Origin: Planctomycetota bacterium
GTDB lineage: Bacteria; Planctomycetota; Brocadiia; SM23-32
NCBI GenBank assembly: GCA_021161675.1
Contig: JAGHAF010000020.1
Span: 1 to 47,405, forward strand
Length of the DNA: 47,405 bases
Reading direction: 5' to 3'
Below are positions 23,294 through 32,000 of this stretch, in pieces. Under the pieces are notes generated by a model that was given only the letters and a program-made list of their open reading frames with translations, had not been told where the DNA came from and searched no databases. Position 1 is the first letter of the stretch; every line of letters starts with the position of its first letter. The translations under genes and the position numbers were made by a program.

Positions 23294-25336
23294 CTATGCC
23301 CTCCGGCCAATCCGTTTGCCCAGAAACGTCAGAAATATCGGCGCTGCGATGAAAGCCACGAGGATTCCACCCAGCGCCGTGTAGTTCGGACGGTTCCATT
23401 GACGCCGCAGCCTGCGCCGCAGTTCCACGTCCACGTCCCTGTATTTCAGGTACCCGCCGGTGATGCCGTGAGGCTTGAAGTTCCGCACCCATTGGTGTTT
23501 CAGTATGTAACTGACCGAGTGAGTGCCGGGAATCCAAACCGCGTCTTCGACCAGAATGCCCACCATCTTGCGGATGATCCTGAGCCGCTCCGGGTTGTCC
23601 TCCATGGATTTCATCTTCTCGTAGAGGGCGTTGTACTCGGGATTATCGTAGAGCGTGTTATTGGGACCCGGCGCCTTATTGGCGCCGTAGAATAGCTGGA
23701 GGAAATTCTGCGGATCGGGATAATCGAGGACCCATCCGAGCCTGAACACCTGGAGAGCGCCCTTGTCGGTCTTTCGCAGGAACTCGGCCCAGGTGTTGGT
23801 CTTGACGTTGACCTTTATTCCGATCTCATCCATCTCGTTCTGAAAAGCGCGGGCCCGCTGCACAGCGCCGGGACCGGCGCTGCCGATGTCATAATTGATC
23901 TCCAGGCGCTTTCCATCCTCGCCAATGCCCCCGGGGTAGCCGGCTTCGGCCAGGAGCCGCCGCGCCTTTTCCAGGTCCGGCCCCTTGTAGGGATTCTTGT
24001 AGGCCGGATCATAGCCGAAGATGCCGGGTGGGACCGGCCCCTGCGCCGAGACGCCGCGCCCGTTCATGAAGTGCTCTATCCGCCACGGGGTGTCGAACGC
24101 CAGGCTCATCGCCTGCCGAAGTTTCTTGCTCGCGCCCACCACCGGGTCTCGCATGTTGAATCCGATGTAGTAAACGTCGGATTCCACCTGTTTTATAAGT
24201 TTCACACCCATCCGCTCAAACTCCCCCGTCAGCTCCTTGTTCGGAGTGATGGCCTCCTGGAAGTTATCCTTGCTGATCCCCGACACGTCCCGGTAGCCCT
24301 GCTTGAAGTACAGCCAGGCCGGTTGGGCCTCGTACATGATAGTGTAGTAGACCTCGTCAACCATGGGCAGCTTCTTTCCTGCGGCATCCAGCAGTCCCGC
24401 TTCGCGGTCCCCCGGCGCCCCCTCGGCGGGGTAGTATTCGTCGCGGTAGGTGGGATTCCTTTCCAGGATCAGCCGCCACCGCTTGCTCCACTCTGCAAGC
24501 CGGAACGGCCCCGTTCCCACGGGGTGGTTCTGGAACTCATCCTTGTATTTATCAACCGCCTCACGGGGCGTGGCGGCCGTATAGGTCATGGCGAGCACGT
24601 ATTTGAGCTGCGGATAGGGCTCCTTGAGGCGGATTTGCAGCGTATAGCGATCCAGCGCCTTCAGCCCCTCGACGGGGCTTTCGTAGTCCATCCGCTCTTC
24701 CTCCTTCAGCAGGTCCACGGAGCGCTGGTGGAACTCGTCCAGTCCCACGACTTTGCCCTCCAGCAACCACCACCCGCGGGGCTTGTTGGCCACATCCGCC
24801 AGCCGCTTGATCGAATAGACGAAATCCTCCGCCGTCACCTCCCGTCCCTTGCCGCCCTTGAAGCAGGGATCGTCCTGGAAGTAGACGCCCCTCTTGATGG
24901 GGATTGTGTACGTGAGGCGATCCTCGGAGACGCTCGGCATTGCGGCGGCGAGGGCCGGCTTCAGCTCGTAGGGGTTCCGCTTCAGGTAATGATACTCGTA
25001 GAGCGCATCGTATATCTGCGCCGCCACAGCCCCGGAGAGCGTATCTCCGATCTGCGCCGGATCCAGCCCGTGGGGGTCCTCGCCCAGGGCCGCGTATATC
25101 ACCTTCTTGCCGCCCGGAGAGGGATACGGGTCATTGGAGCACCCCCCGGGCGCCGCCAGAAGCATCGCAAACAGAAGGATGAAGGCGAAATTATGAATTC
25201 TGAAGGCTGAAGGCTGAAGGCTTCCGCCCACACCTCTGCCGCTGCCGCCTGCCCTGCCTGTCCCGAGTCTGATCGAGCGGAGCGTAGTCGAGAGGTTGCT
25301 TTCGCCGTTGCCGTTGTCGTTTGATTCATACTTCAT
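23294..25336 (-). CDS. Peptide-binding lipoprotein (SBP family 5) with C-terminal TM helix
   Basis: 680 residues from the ATG at 25336. A hydrophobic segment (FAFILLFAMLLAAPGGC, ~50-66) followed by SNDPYPSPGGKK looks like a lipoprotein signal, and the body matches extracytoplasmic solute-binding family 5: GEDPHGLDPAQIGDT, ALDRYTLQIRLKEPYP, YIGFNMRDPVVGASKKLRQA. Unusually, the last ~35 residues form a membrane segment (ALGGILVAFIAAPIFLTFLG) with a basic tail, so both ends could be anchored. The N-terminal ~45 residues are low-complexity and are encoded by tandem-repeat DNA (25172-25341), so the true start is unsure; the only other in-frame Met is too close to the lipobox. It delivers substrate to the permeases downstream. 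Confidence 0.87.
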   Translation of the reverse strand: MKYESNDNGNGESNLSTTLRSIRLGTGRAGGSGRGVGGSLQPSAFRIHNFAFILLFAMLLAAPGGCSNDPYPSPGGKKVIYAALGEDPHGLDPAQIGDTLSGAVAAQIYDALYEYHYLKRNPYELKPALAAAMPSVSEDRLTYTIPIKRGVYFQDDPCFKGGKGREVTAEDFVYSIKRLADVANKPRGWWLLEGKVVGLDEFHQRSVDLLKEEERMDYESPVEGLKALDRYTLQIRLKEPYPQLKYVLAMTYTAATPREAVDKYKDEFQNHPVGTGPFRLAEWSKRWRLILERNPTYRDEYYPAEGAPGDREAGLLDAAGKKLPMVDEVYYTIMYEAQPAWLYFKQGYRDVSGISKDNFQEAITPNKELTGEFERMGVKLIKQVESDVYYIGFNMRDPVVGASKKLRQAMSLAFDTPWRIEHFMNGRGVSAQGPVPPGIFGYDPAYKNPYKGPDLEKARRLLAEAGYPGGIGEDGKRLEINYDIGSAGPGAVQRARAFQNEMDEIGIKVNVKTNTWAEFLRKTDKGALQVFRLGWVLDYPDPQNFLQLFYGANKAPGPNNTLYDNPEYNALYEKMKSMEDNPERLRIIRKMVGILVEDAVWIPGTHSVSYILKHQWVRNFKPHGITGGYLKYRDVDVELRRRLRRQWNRPNYTALGGILVAFIAAPIFLTFLGKRIGRRA
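25172..25220. repeat. Heptanucleotide array in the SBP signal-peptide region
   Basis: Seven plus-strand units in strict register: CAGAAGG, ATGAAGG, CGAAATT, ATGAATT, then CTGAAGG three times. On the coding (minus) strand this translates to LQPSAFRIHNFAFILL, the start of the hydrophobic region of the binding lipoprotein. A facing array is at 25321-25341. Confidence 0.75.
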
Positions 25337-25365
25337 ACTTGGCGCCTTTGGCGCCTCCGGCGCCT
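25321..25365. repeat. Facing heptamer array plus nonamer array between pyruvate kinase and SBP genes
   Basis: TTGATTC, ATACTTC, ATACTTG (25321-25341) are heptamers whose reverse complement (GAAGTAT type) resembles the ATGAATT-type units at 25172-25220, so the two arrays are inverted relative to each other. Overlapping the end, TTGGCGCCT twice and CCGGCGCCT (25339-25365) form a 9-base array that reaches the pyruvate kinase stop. The candidate ATG of the SBP gene (25336) lies inside the heptamers. Between the arrays (25221-25320) lies more low-complexity sequence with CAACGG- and GCAG-type repeats. Confidence 0.7.
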
Positions 25366-26798
25366 CAGAACTTGTGGAGCTTGATCATATCGGCGCCGCC
25401 CGGCGTGCGCGCCCGCGCGCCGGCCACGTAGACGACCGTGTCTGCCGGCGCCACCAGGCCCCGCTCCAGGAGGCGCTCGGCCGCCCGCGCGAACATCTCA
25501 TCGGTGGTTTCAAATGTCTCTATCAGCACGGGCTGGACACCCCAGACCAGCGCAAGGCGGCGCCAGGTGTCGGCCATCGGCGTCAGGGCGTAGATAGGAG
25601 CGCCCGGCCGCCTCTGAGAAACGAAACGCGCCGTGGCCCCGGTTTCAGTGAACGGCACAATGCCACGGACCCCCATGCTGTCCGCGATCTGGCAGGCGGC
25701 GTCGGCCAGCGCATGCTCCATTGCCCGATGCTCACGCCTGTGCGCCTGCAGGTCGGGTCCGCTTCCCTCACGCCAGTGGCTCTCCGCCTCCCGCGCGATC
25801 GCGTCCATCATCTCCACGGCCTTGACGGGGTAATGCCCGATGGCGGTCTCCTCGCTCAGCATCAGGGCGTCCGTGCCGTCCAGGACGGCGTTTGCGATGT
25901 CGCTGGCCTCCGCGCGCGTGGGGCGCGGGGAGCGCACCATCGAACGGAGCATCTGGGTGGCGGTGATGGCGGGCACGCCGCGCAGGTTGGCGGAGCGGAT
26001 GATGCGTTTCTGGACGGTGGGCACGGTCTCGGTCGGCAGCTCGATGCCCAGGTCGCCGCGCGCCACCATCACGCCCTCTGAGACATCGAGGATCTGCTCG
26101 AGGTTCTCCACCGCCTCGGGCTTCTCGATCTTGGCGATCACGGGCAAGCGGGCATCATCGCCCCCGTAGCTTCTCAGCTCCGACTTCAGGCGCCGGATAT
26201 CCTCCGCGCTGCGCACGAAGCTGAGCGCCACGTAATCCACCCCGTGGTCCATCCCGAACCGCAGGTCCTCGATGTCCTTCTCGGTGGGGGCGAAGATGCT
26301 CAAGCTCACGCCGGGCAGATTTACGCCCTGCCTCGGCATCAGCTCGCCGCCGTACTGGACTTCGCAGGCCACTTCCTCGCCCTGCACGCGGCGGACCTCC
26401 AATTCGATAAGCCCGTCCTTGAGCAGGATACGGTCACCGGGTTTGACGTCCCGGGCCAACGGCTCATAGTCAATGGAGACGTTATCCTGATCCCCTTCGA
26501 AATCGCCGGCGCGGAGGGTAACCTGTTGCCCGTCGCGCAGTTGGACGGGCCGGCCCCCCCGCAGGGCGCCGCTGCGTATGCGCGGCCCCTGCAAATCCTG
26601 GAGAATGGCCACCGGATCGGGGAAGTCTCTCGCCGCGGCGCGGATGCTTTCGATGTAGCTGGCGTGGGACTCATGGTCGCCGTGGGAGAAGTTCAGCCGG
26701 AACACGTCCACGCCGGCCTCTATCAGCCGCGCAACCCACTCCTGCCGCGCCGCCTTCGGCCCAACAGTGGCGACGATCTTAGTGCGTGTCGCTCGCAT
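25365..26798 (-). CDS. pyk: Pyruvate kinase
   Basis: 477 residues, standard length. It catalyses phosphoenolpyruvate + ADP to pyruvate + ATP, the last step of glycolysis. Motifs in order: RTKIVATVGPKA at the N-terminus, FRLNFSHGDHESH, ILQDLQGPRIR, the lysine/metal site VIAKIEKPEAVENL, MVARGDLGIELP, and RAEASDIANAVLDGTDALML with SEETAIGHYP. The C-terminal allosteric domain ends VVYVAGARARTPGGADMIKL. The gene is 18 bp after the S41 protease gene and 28 bp before the binding-lipoprotein gene, all on one strand, so a glycolytic enzyme is embedded in a protease/peptide-uptake unit. Confidence 0.96.
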   Translation of the reverse strand: MRATRTKIVATVGPKAARQEWVARLIEAGVDVFRLNFSHGDHESHASYIESIRAAARDFPDPVAILQDLQGPRIRSGALRGGRPVQLRDGQQVTLRAGDFEGDQDNVSIDYEPLARDVKPGDRILLKDGLIELEVRRVQGEEVACEVQYGGELMPRQGVNLPGVSLSIFAPTEKDIEDLRFGMDHGVDYVALSFVRSAEDIRRLKSELRSYGGDDARLPVIAKIEKPEAVENLEQILDVSEGVMVARGDLGIELPTETVPTVQKRIIRSANLRGVPAITATQMLRSMVRSPRPTRAEASDIANAVLDGTDALMLSEETAIGHYPVKAVEMMDAIAREAESHWREGSGPDLQAHRREHRAMEHALADAACQIADSMGVRGIVPFTETGATARFVSQRRPGAPIYALTPMADTWRRLALVWGVQPVLIETFETTDEMFARAAERLLERGLVAPADTVVYVAGARARTPGGADMIKLHKF

Positions 26799-26816
26799 AT
26801 CCGCCCCTGTTTCGTG

Positions 26817-28064
26817 TTATTGTCCGGCTATCTGCTCCCGGACCAGCTCGACCGCGCGCTGCAGCTGCGCCTCTCTCAGTTGCTTCTCAGGCGCCTGTTC
26901 GGCTGCGGCGCCCTCTCCCTGCGCAGTGGCCTGGTCGCCGCCCACCACCACGTCAGGTCCCAGACCGAGCCCTTCCACAGCTTCGCCTCCGGCCAGGTAG
27001 TATCTTTCCACGGTTAGATTCAGAGCAGAACCATCGTTCAGTGTCAACAACCTTGTGACGCAGCCCTTGCCCTTGGTTCGCGTGCCCACCAGCCGCGCCC
27101 GGCCGTTGGCCTGGAGGGCGCCGGCCAGGATTTCCGCCGCGCTGGCGCTCCTTGCATTAACCAGGACCACGACGGGAACATCCACGGGGATAGCGACCTC
27201 TGGACCGGCTGAATGGACCTCAGCGCCTACCCGGCTCTTGACCGTGACGATTAGCCCCTTGTCGAGGAACAGATCAGCCGCCTCCAGCGCCTGGTCCATA
27301 AGGCCGCCCGGGTTATCCCTCAGGTCCAGGATGATCCCTTTCAGGCCGCCCCCCTGCATCTGCCCCAGGGCATCCTTGACCCCCGCGGCGCAGTCCTCGT
27401 CAAAGGCGCGAAGCTGCAGGTAGCCAATCCCGTCATCACGCATCTTCCACTCGACGTTGTGAGCGCTGATGCTGGCCCGTGTCAGGGAGAATGCCAGGTC
27501 TTCCTCAGTCTGCGGCCGGCGCACGCCAACAACCACCCTTGTGCCCACCTTGCCGCGTATCCTCTCGGCAAGTTCACGCGTGGACAGGCCGGAGACATCC
27601 TCTCCGGCCACACTGATGATAACGTCGCCGACAGCCATGCCCGCCCTCTCGGCCGGATCGCCCGGGATGAGCTCCGCCACAACCGTTCCTGCGCCCGTGG
27701 TGGCCACCACCACCCCTATACCGCCGAACTCTCCCGCCGTCGCCTGGCGGATACGCCTGTTCTCCGCGGGCGTAACATACCTGCTGTATTTGTCCGCGTA
27801 TTTGTCCCTCAGCGATTCCATCATGCCCTTCATGGCCGCATGGTAAAGCTGCTCCTCGTCAACGTCATGGATGTAATAGGCCGGCACATAGCGCAGGGCC
27901 TGGCGCAGCGCGGCCAACCGTTTCTCCGCCGGGGTGACGGGCCGCTGGAAGACAAACCATATGAGAAACCACGCCAGGAGCAGCGCCAGCAGAGTCCCCG
28001 TCAGATGCGGCAGATAGCGGTGGGGGCGGCGCCCGTCAGGTTCCTTGTCTTCAGATGAGCACAT
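26817..28064 (-). CDS. S41-family carboxyl-terminal processing protease
   Basis: 415 residues from the ATG at 28064. One membrane segment (LTGTLLALLLAWFLIWFVFQ, ~21-40) anchors it, with the protease domain outside. A PDZ domain spans ~110-185 (GGIGVVVATTGAGTVVAELI, GMAVGDVIISVAGEDVSGL). The peptidase domain has LKGIILDLRDNPGGLMDQAL, the catalytic Ser in SASAAEI (~306-312) and the general-base Lys in TKGKG (~331). The C-terminus is rich in Gln/Glu/Ala. Family members trim C-termini of periplasmic proteins. It is the first gene of the unit that continues with pyruvate kinase and the peptide transporter; a TTGCCA/TACAAT promoter lies ~85 bp upstream. Confidence 0.92.
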   Translation of the reverse strand: MCSSEDKEPDGRRPHRYLPHLTGTLLALLLAWFLIWFVFQRPVTPAEKRLAALRQALRYVPAYYIHDVDEEQLYHAAMKGMMESLRDKYADKYSRYVTPAENRRIRQATAGEFGGIGVVVATTGAGTVVAELIPGDPAERAGMAVGDVIISVAGEDVSGLSTRELAERIRGKVGTRVVVGVRRPQTEEDLAFSLTRASISAHNVEWKMRDDGIGYLQLRAFDEDCAAGVKDALGQMQGGGLKGIILDLRDNPGGLMDQALEAADLFLDKGLIVTVKSRVGAEVHSAGPEVAIPVDVPVVVLVNARSASAAEILAGALQANGRARLVGTRTKGKGCVTRLLTLNDGSALNLTVERYYLAGGEAVEGLGLGPDVVVGGDQATAQGEGAAAEQAPEKQLREAQLQRAVELVREQIAGQ

Positions 28065-28147
28065 GCGCTCTCGCCGGGAAGTAGGGGCACAGCGCGCTGC
28101 GCCTCCAGTCAAGCGGGAAAAAGAGCGGCCACGGGCCGCCCAACCGG

Positions 28148-28177
28148 ATTGTAACAGATACCCCACGGAGGTGGCAA
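28148..28177 (-). promoter_or_regulatory. Promoter for the S41-pyk-peptide transporter unit
   Basis: On the minus strand TTGCCA (28177-28172) and TACAAT (28153-28148) are 18 bases apart. It is back-to-back with the mgtC-like promoter at 28190-28217, forming a divergent control region. Confidence 0.5.
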
Positions 28178-28189
28178 GAAAACAGCCGC

Positions 28190-28217
28190 TTGCCGCACCG
28201 GGCGAACGTGCTATAAT
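28190..28217 (+). promoter_or_regulatory. Extended -10 promoter for the mgtC-like operon
   Basis: TATAAT (28212-28217) is a perfect -10 box preceded by TGC (extended -10), with TTGCCG (28190-28195) 16 bases before it. Transcription would begin near 28224, leaving a ~46-base leader before the ATG at 28270. Confidence 0.65.
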
Positions 28218-28269
28218 GTATTGCGTCGGGGCGGTCCCTGCGACGTCAGCGCCATTGGAAACTATCAGC

Positions 28270-29001
28270 ATGATTCCAACATTCTTGACACCCTACGCGA
28301 GGATTCTTATAGCCGTTCTTCTGGGCGCGGGAATCGGCTGGGAGCGCGAGCGCCACGGGCGCGCGGCCGGCTTGCGCACCCACATACTCCTGGGCGGCGC
28401 CTGCTCGCTGATCATGCTGGTATCCCTGCACATGCCCGAACTCTTCACCGGTCAGAACGCCCAGACTGTGGTTCGCGTCGATCCGGGACGAATAGCCGCC
28501 AGTGTGCTAAGCGGGCTCGGTTTTATCGGCGCCGGGGCTATTATCGTGCTCGGTGCCAAGATCCGCGGCGTCACCACCGCAGCCTCCATCTGGGTCACCG
28601 CATCGCTGGGCCTGGCGGTCGGGGCGGGCTACATAGGACCCGCGCTTTTCACATGGTGCCTCGCCATGCTCGCCCTGCTGGGCGTAAGCCGCCTGGAACA
28701 TAGAATGCGCAAGAAGGATAAATACATCAACCTCGTCATGGCGCTGGCCGGACGGGGCGCCTGGATGGAGAAGGTCCGGCCGGTGCTGGAGGATTACTCG
28801 ATTGATATCTTGCAGTGGAACACAGCGCGCTCCGGGAATACGCAGCACTACCAGATAGTGCTGCGCCACAATGTGCCGGTCGATTACGAAGAGGTAACCC
28901 AGCAGCTAACCAAAACACTTGGGACGGGCGTGGTGCAGACGATAGAGTGGACGGAGCAGCCGGACAAGCCCCTCGTTTCCGGTCCCAAAACTGGCCAATG
29001 A
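28270..29001 (+). CDS. MgtC/SapB family membrane protein
   Basis: 243 residues. The N-terminal ~150 residues are membrane-spanning with the family motifs LLGAGIGWERERHGRAAGLR, THILLGGACSLIMLVS and GLGFIGAGAII, followed by IRGVTTAASIWVTASLGLAV. The C-terminal ~85 residues form a soluble ACT-like region (QHYQIVLRHNVPVDYEEVTQ). MgtC-type proteins are linked to magnesium limitation and to regulation of membrane energetics; homologues in environmental bacteria have no settled role. The ATG at 28270 is chosen because the family motif starts right after it and the -10 box lies ~55 bp upstream; an upstream open frame overlaps the promoter. Its stop overlaps the next start (ATGA). Confidence 0.88.
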   Translation: MIPTFLTPYARILIAVLLGAGIGWERERHGRAAGLRTHILLGGACSLIMLVSLHMPELFTGQNAQTVVRVDPGRIAASVLSGLGFIGAGAIIVLGAKIRGVTTAASIWVTASLGLAVGAGYIGPALFTWCLAMLALLGVSRLEHRMRKKDKYINLVMALAGRGAWMEKVRPVLEDYSIDILQWNTARSGNTQHYQIVLRHNVPVDYEEVTQQLTKTLGTGVVQTIEWTEQPDKPLVSGPKTGQ

Positions 29002-32000
29002 CGCCGGATACCCCCCCCCTGCGGCGCACAGAACATCAACGGTCAGGAATGTGTTTGCGTAGTTCGGCGAGGCTTATCTTCGCAGCGACCATCCTGAGCG
29101 CATTTCTTTGCCCCCCCGTCCGGTGCGCGCCGAACGGCCCACTGCGAATACAAGTCGCGATGGCTGCGGCCGAGAAGCTGCGCGCCGCCGACGTAATGAT
29201 CCAGAAGCGCCGCTGGGAATCAGCCCTCCCGCTGCTGCAGGATATCATCGAAGCCCCCCCGGAGGGCCTGGTTGAGATCAACGGACGCTACGTCGCGCCG
29301 GCCATAAGGGCCACCGCAAGAATCGCATCCCTTCCGGCCGAAGCCAGGCGCATCTATCGCCTCCTCTATGAACCTGAGGCCGAACGGCTCTACCGCCGTG
29401 CGATTGAGGGGCCCGCCCTTTCAAGGGCCGCGCTTCTGGAGAAAACCCACTCAAGATACCTCAATACCAACCATGGCCTGCGCGCCGCCTCCGCGCACGC
29501 CTCCCTGCTGATGGACGGGGGAGAGTTCGCCGCCGCGCTGCGCCTGCTTCGGGAAACGGACGCCGCGCATCCGGCGCCTCCGCTCAGCCAGACGATCCTC
29601 GCCAAGAAACTGCTGTGTCTCGTGCGCCTGGGCCGGACCGAACAGGTCGAGCGACTCGTCCGCGAGACGAGCGCCGGCGGAATGGACACTGTCCTGCCGG
29701 GGGGCCGCGCGACCTCACTGCGGGAATTCGTGCGGCTCGCGCGGGAGGAGCGCCCCCCCCTGAAAGAGCGGCGGGTGGCCGGCGAACCGCCCCCACACCG
29801 CTGCTGGTCCACCACCCGCCTCGCCACCCGGCCGGGAGGAACCAAGCCCCCCTTATGCCGGCGCTGCGCCGCGCCGATAATAACCGAAAACGGCATCTTC
29901 GCGCGCTTCGGGGGGGACGTCGTAGCGCTGCGCAGCCCCTTGCTTGAGCGGCGGTGGACGGCCTGGGCGCCGGACGCGTGGCGGGGCCTGCTGCCAAGAC
30001 CTACCGTGGACCTCTTCGACGCCTCCTGGCCGGATTTCCTCCCGATCGATTCCCCTTCCATCTGGCGCGATTGCATCAACCAGGGAATGAATACCATCAG
30101 CGCCGACGGCCGAAGCGTCTACGCCGTGCAGATTGATTACGGCAAACTGCACGCCCCGCCCAGGCCCTGGAGCGCCCGCCCCGAAGACGTCTCATACGCC
30201 AATCAATTGCGCTGCTACAGTGCGGCCGATGGGCGCCTGTCCTGGTGCCTCGGCGGACAGAACGGCGTGACGTTGAAACGCCACTGGTTCCTGAGCGCCC
30301 CCACAGCGCAGCGCGGCCGCGCCTACGTTGCCGCTATATTCCAGGGGCGACTCTACGCCCTGTGCCTGGACGCCCGCACGGGACAGCCCCTTTGGCGAAC
30401 CGAACTGGGCGCCCTGCACAGCCGGCAGGAGGTAACTCGCTACCTGATGGAGCTTTACCTGGCGGATGCGGCCCCGCCCGCGCTTGCGGAAGGCGTGGCC
30501 GTCTTCCCCACCGGGGAGGGAGCGATCTGCGGCCTCGACGCAAGGGATGGAACCGCTCTGTGGGCCACGCCCTACCGGCGCTCAGGCAGAGAGATGCACC
30601 GCCTGGGAGAGGTCCTCTCCGTGCCCTCCGGCACGTGGCGCGTCCGCACGCCGGCCACGCTCGAAGGAGTCTGCGTAGCGACTCCCCTGGACAGCCGCTG
30701 CGCGGTGGCCCTCTCGCTTGCCACCGGAGAATTGCTCTGGCAGCGGGAGTTCGAGGCCGCCGAAGCGCTGCTGGGCGCTGGCGATCAGGGCAACGTCTAC
30801 ATCCAGCACCGTGGGCTGAGCTGCATTCACGCGCGCACCGGCCGCAGCGTCTGGGAGGAGCCGGACGTCCCCTACACCGGCGCAGGCGCCTGCGAACACG
30901 GCATGATCTACGTCCCCCAGACAGGCGGCGTGCAGACATACAGGGCCGAAGACGGCGGCAAAGGATATTACATTCCATGGCCGGCGGAGCAGCCCCCGTG
31001 CAGCGACGTGGCCGCGACGGATGACCTCTTGATCGCCCTCGGCGGCGGCAGCCTCTCCGCGTGGGGTCGGACCAGCCCCGACCGGCTCGCCGCTCCGCCG
31101 CAAGGCGCCGACGCTCAGGACCCCGCGCACGTCGCCCGCGCCAGACTGAAAGCGGCGCTGAAAACCCCCGGCGCCGCCGGCATCGCCGGGACCTATCTGG
31201 ACATCGTCGAAACCGTCGGCCAGGCCCGTATCCGAGGCCCATGGACCAGCCGGACCTTCTGGCCGGACCTTGCCGCGGCCCTGCGAGAAGCGTGCGCAGA
31301 GGACGCCCGCACCGACGCCGCCTGCCGGCGCCAGTTCACGGAACTCATAGAGCGGGCAGCCCAAGAACAGGACGTGGAGAAGCTTCTCCAGGTGGCCCGC
31401 TGGAGTCCCTTTCCGGAGTTGATGCGGGACGCGCTGGCCGCGCTTGTCCCCGCGGCGGCGGGCCGGGAGCGCAAACCGCTCGCCAGCCGCGTCAAGGCGG
31501 AGCTTGCCGTCCTGGACGCCGGGCCCACCGAAGAGCGCGGCCTGGAGGCGCCCCCCTCTTCGAGTGTCGTCTGGGAGCGGGCCGGCTATCCCGTTCCCGA
31601 ATCAGGCCCCCCCGCCGGCGCCAGGGATACGGTCCTCGTGCTGGGTGAAGAGGCCCTGCGCAGCCTGCGGGCGGAGGACGGAGAGCAGTTGTGGCAGACG
31701 GACCTGTGGCCGGCTCAGCAGGCCCACCCCCGGCGGCGCCAGTATTGGGGCGCCGGCCATCCCCGCTGCTACCGGCAGGACGGCCGTGCGCTCGTGGCCC
31801 TGCCCGCGCAGCTTCTCAACGTGGACCTCAGCAGCGGCAAAAAGCTGTGGGCAAAAGCGCTTCACCTCCCCCAGGCGCTCGATGAGACGCGGTGCGCCGT
31901 CCCCCGGCGTGAGCTGATGCTTCAGACAGTCTGCGGCCGGCCAACCCCCTCCGAGAACGCCGTCGTGCGCCTCCCGCTGGACGACGTCCTCTGTGGCCCG

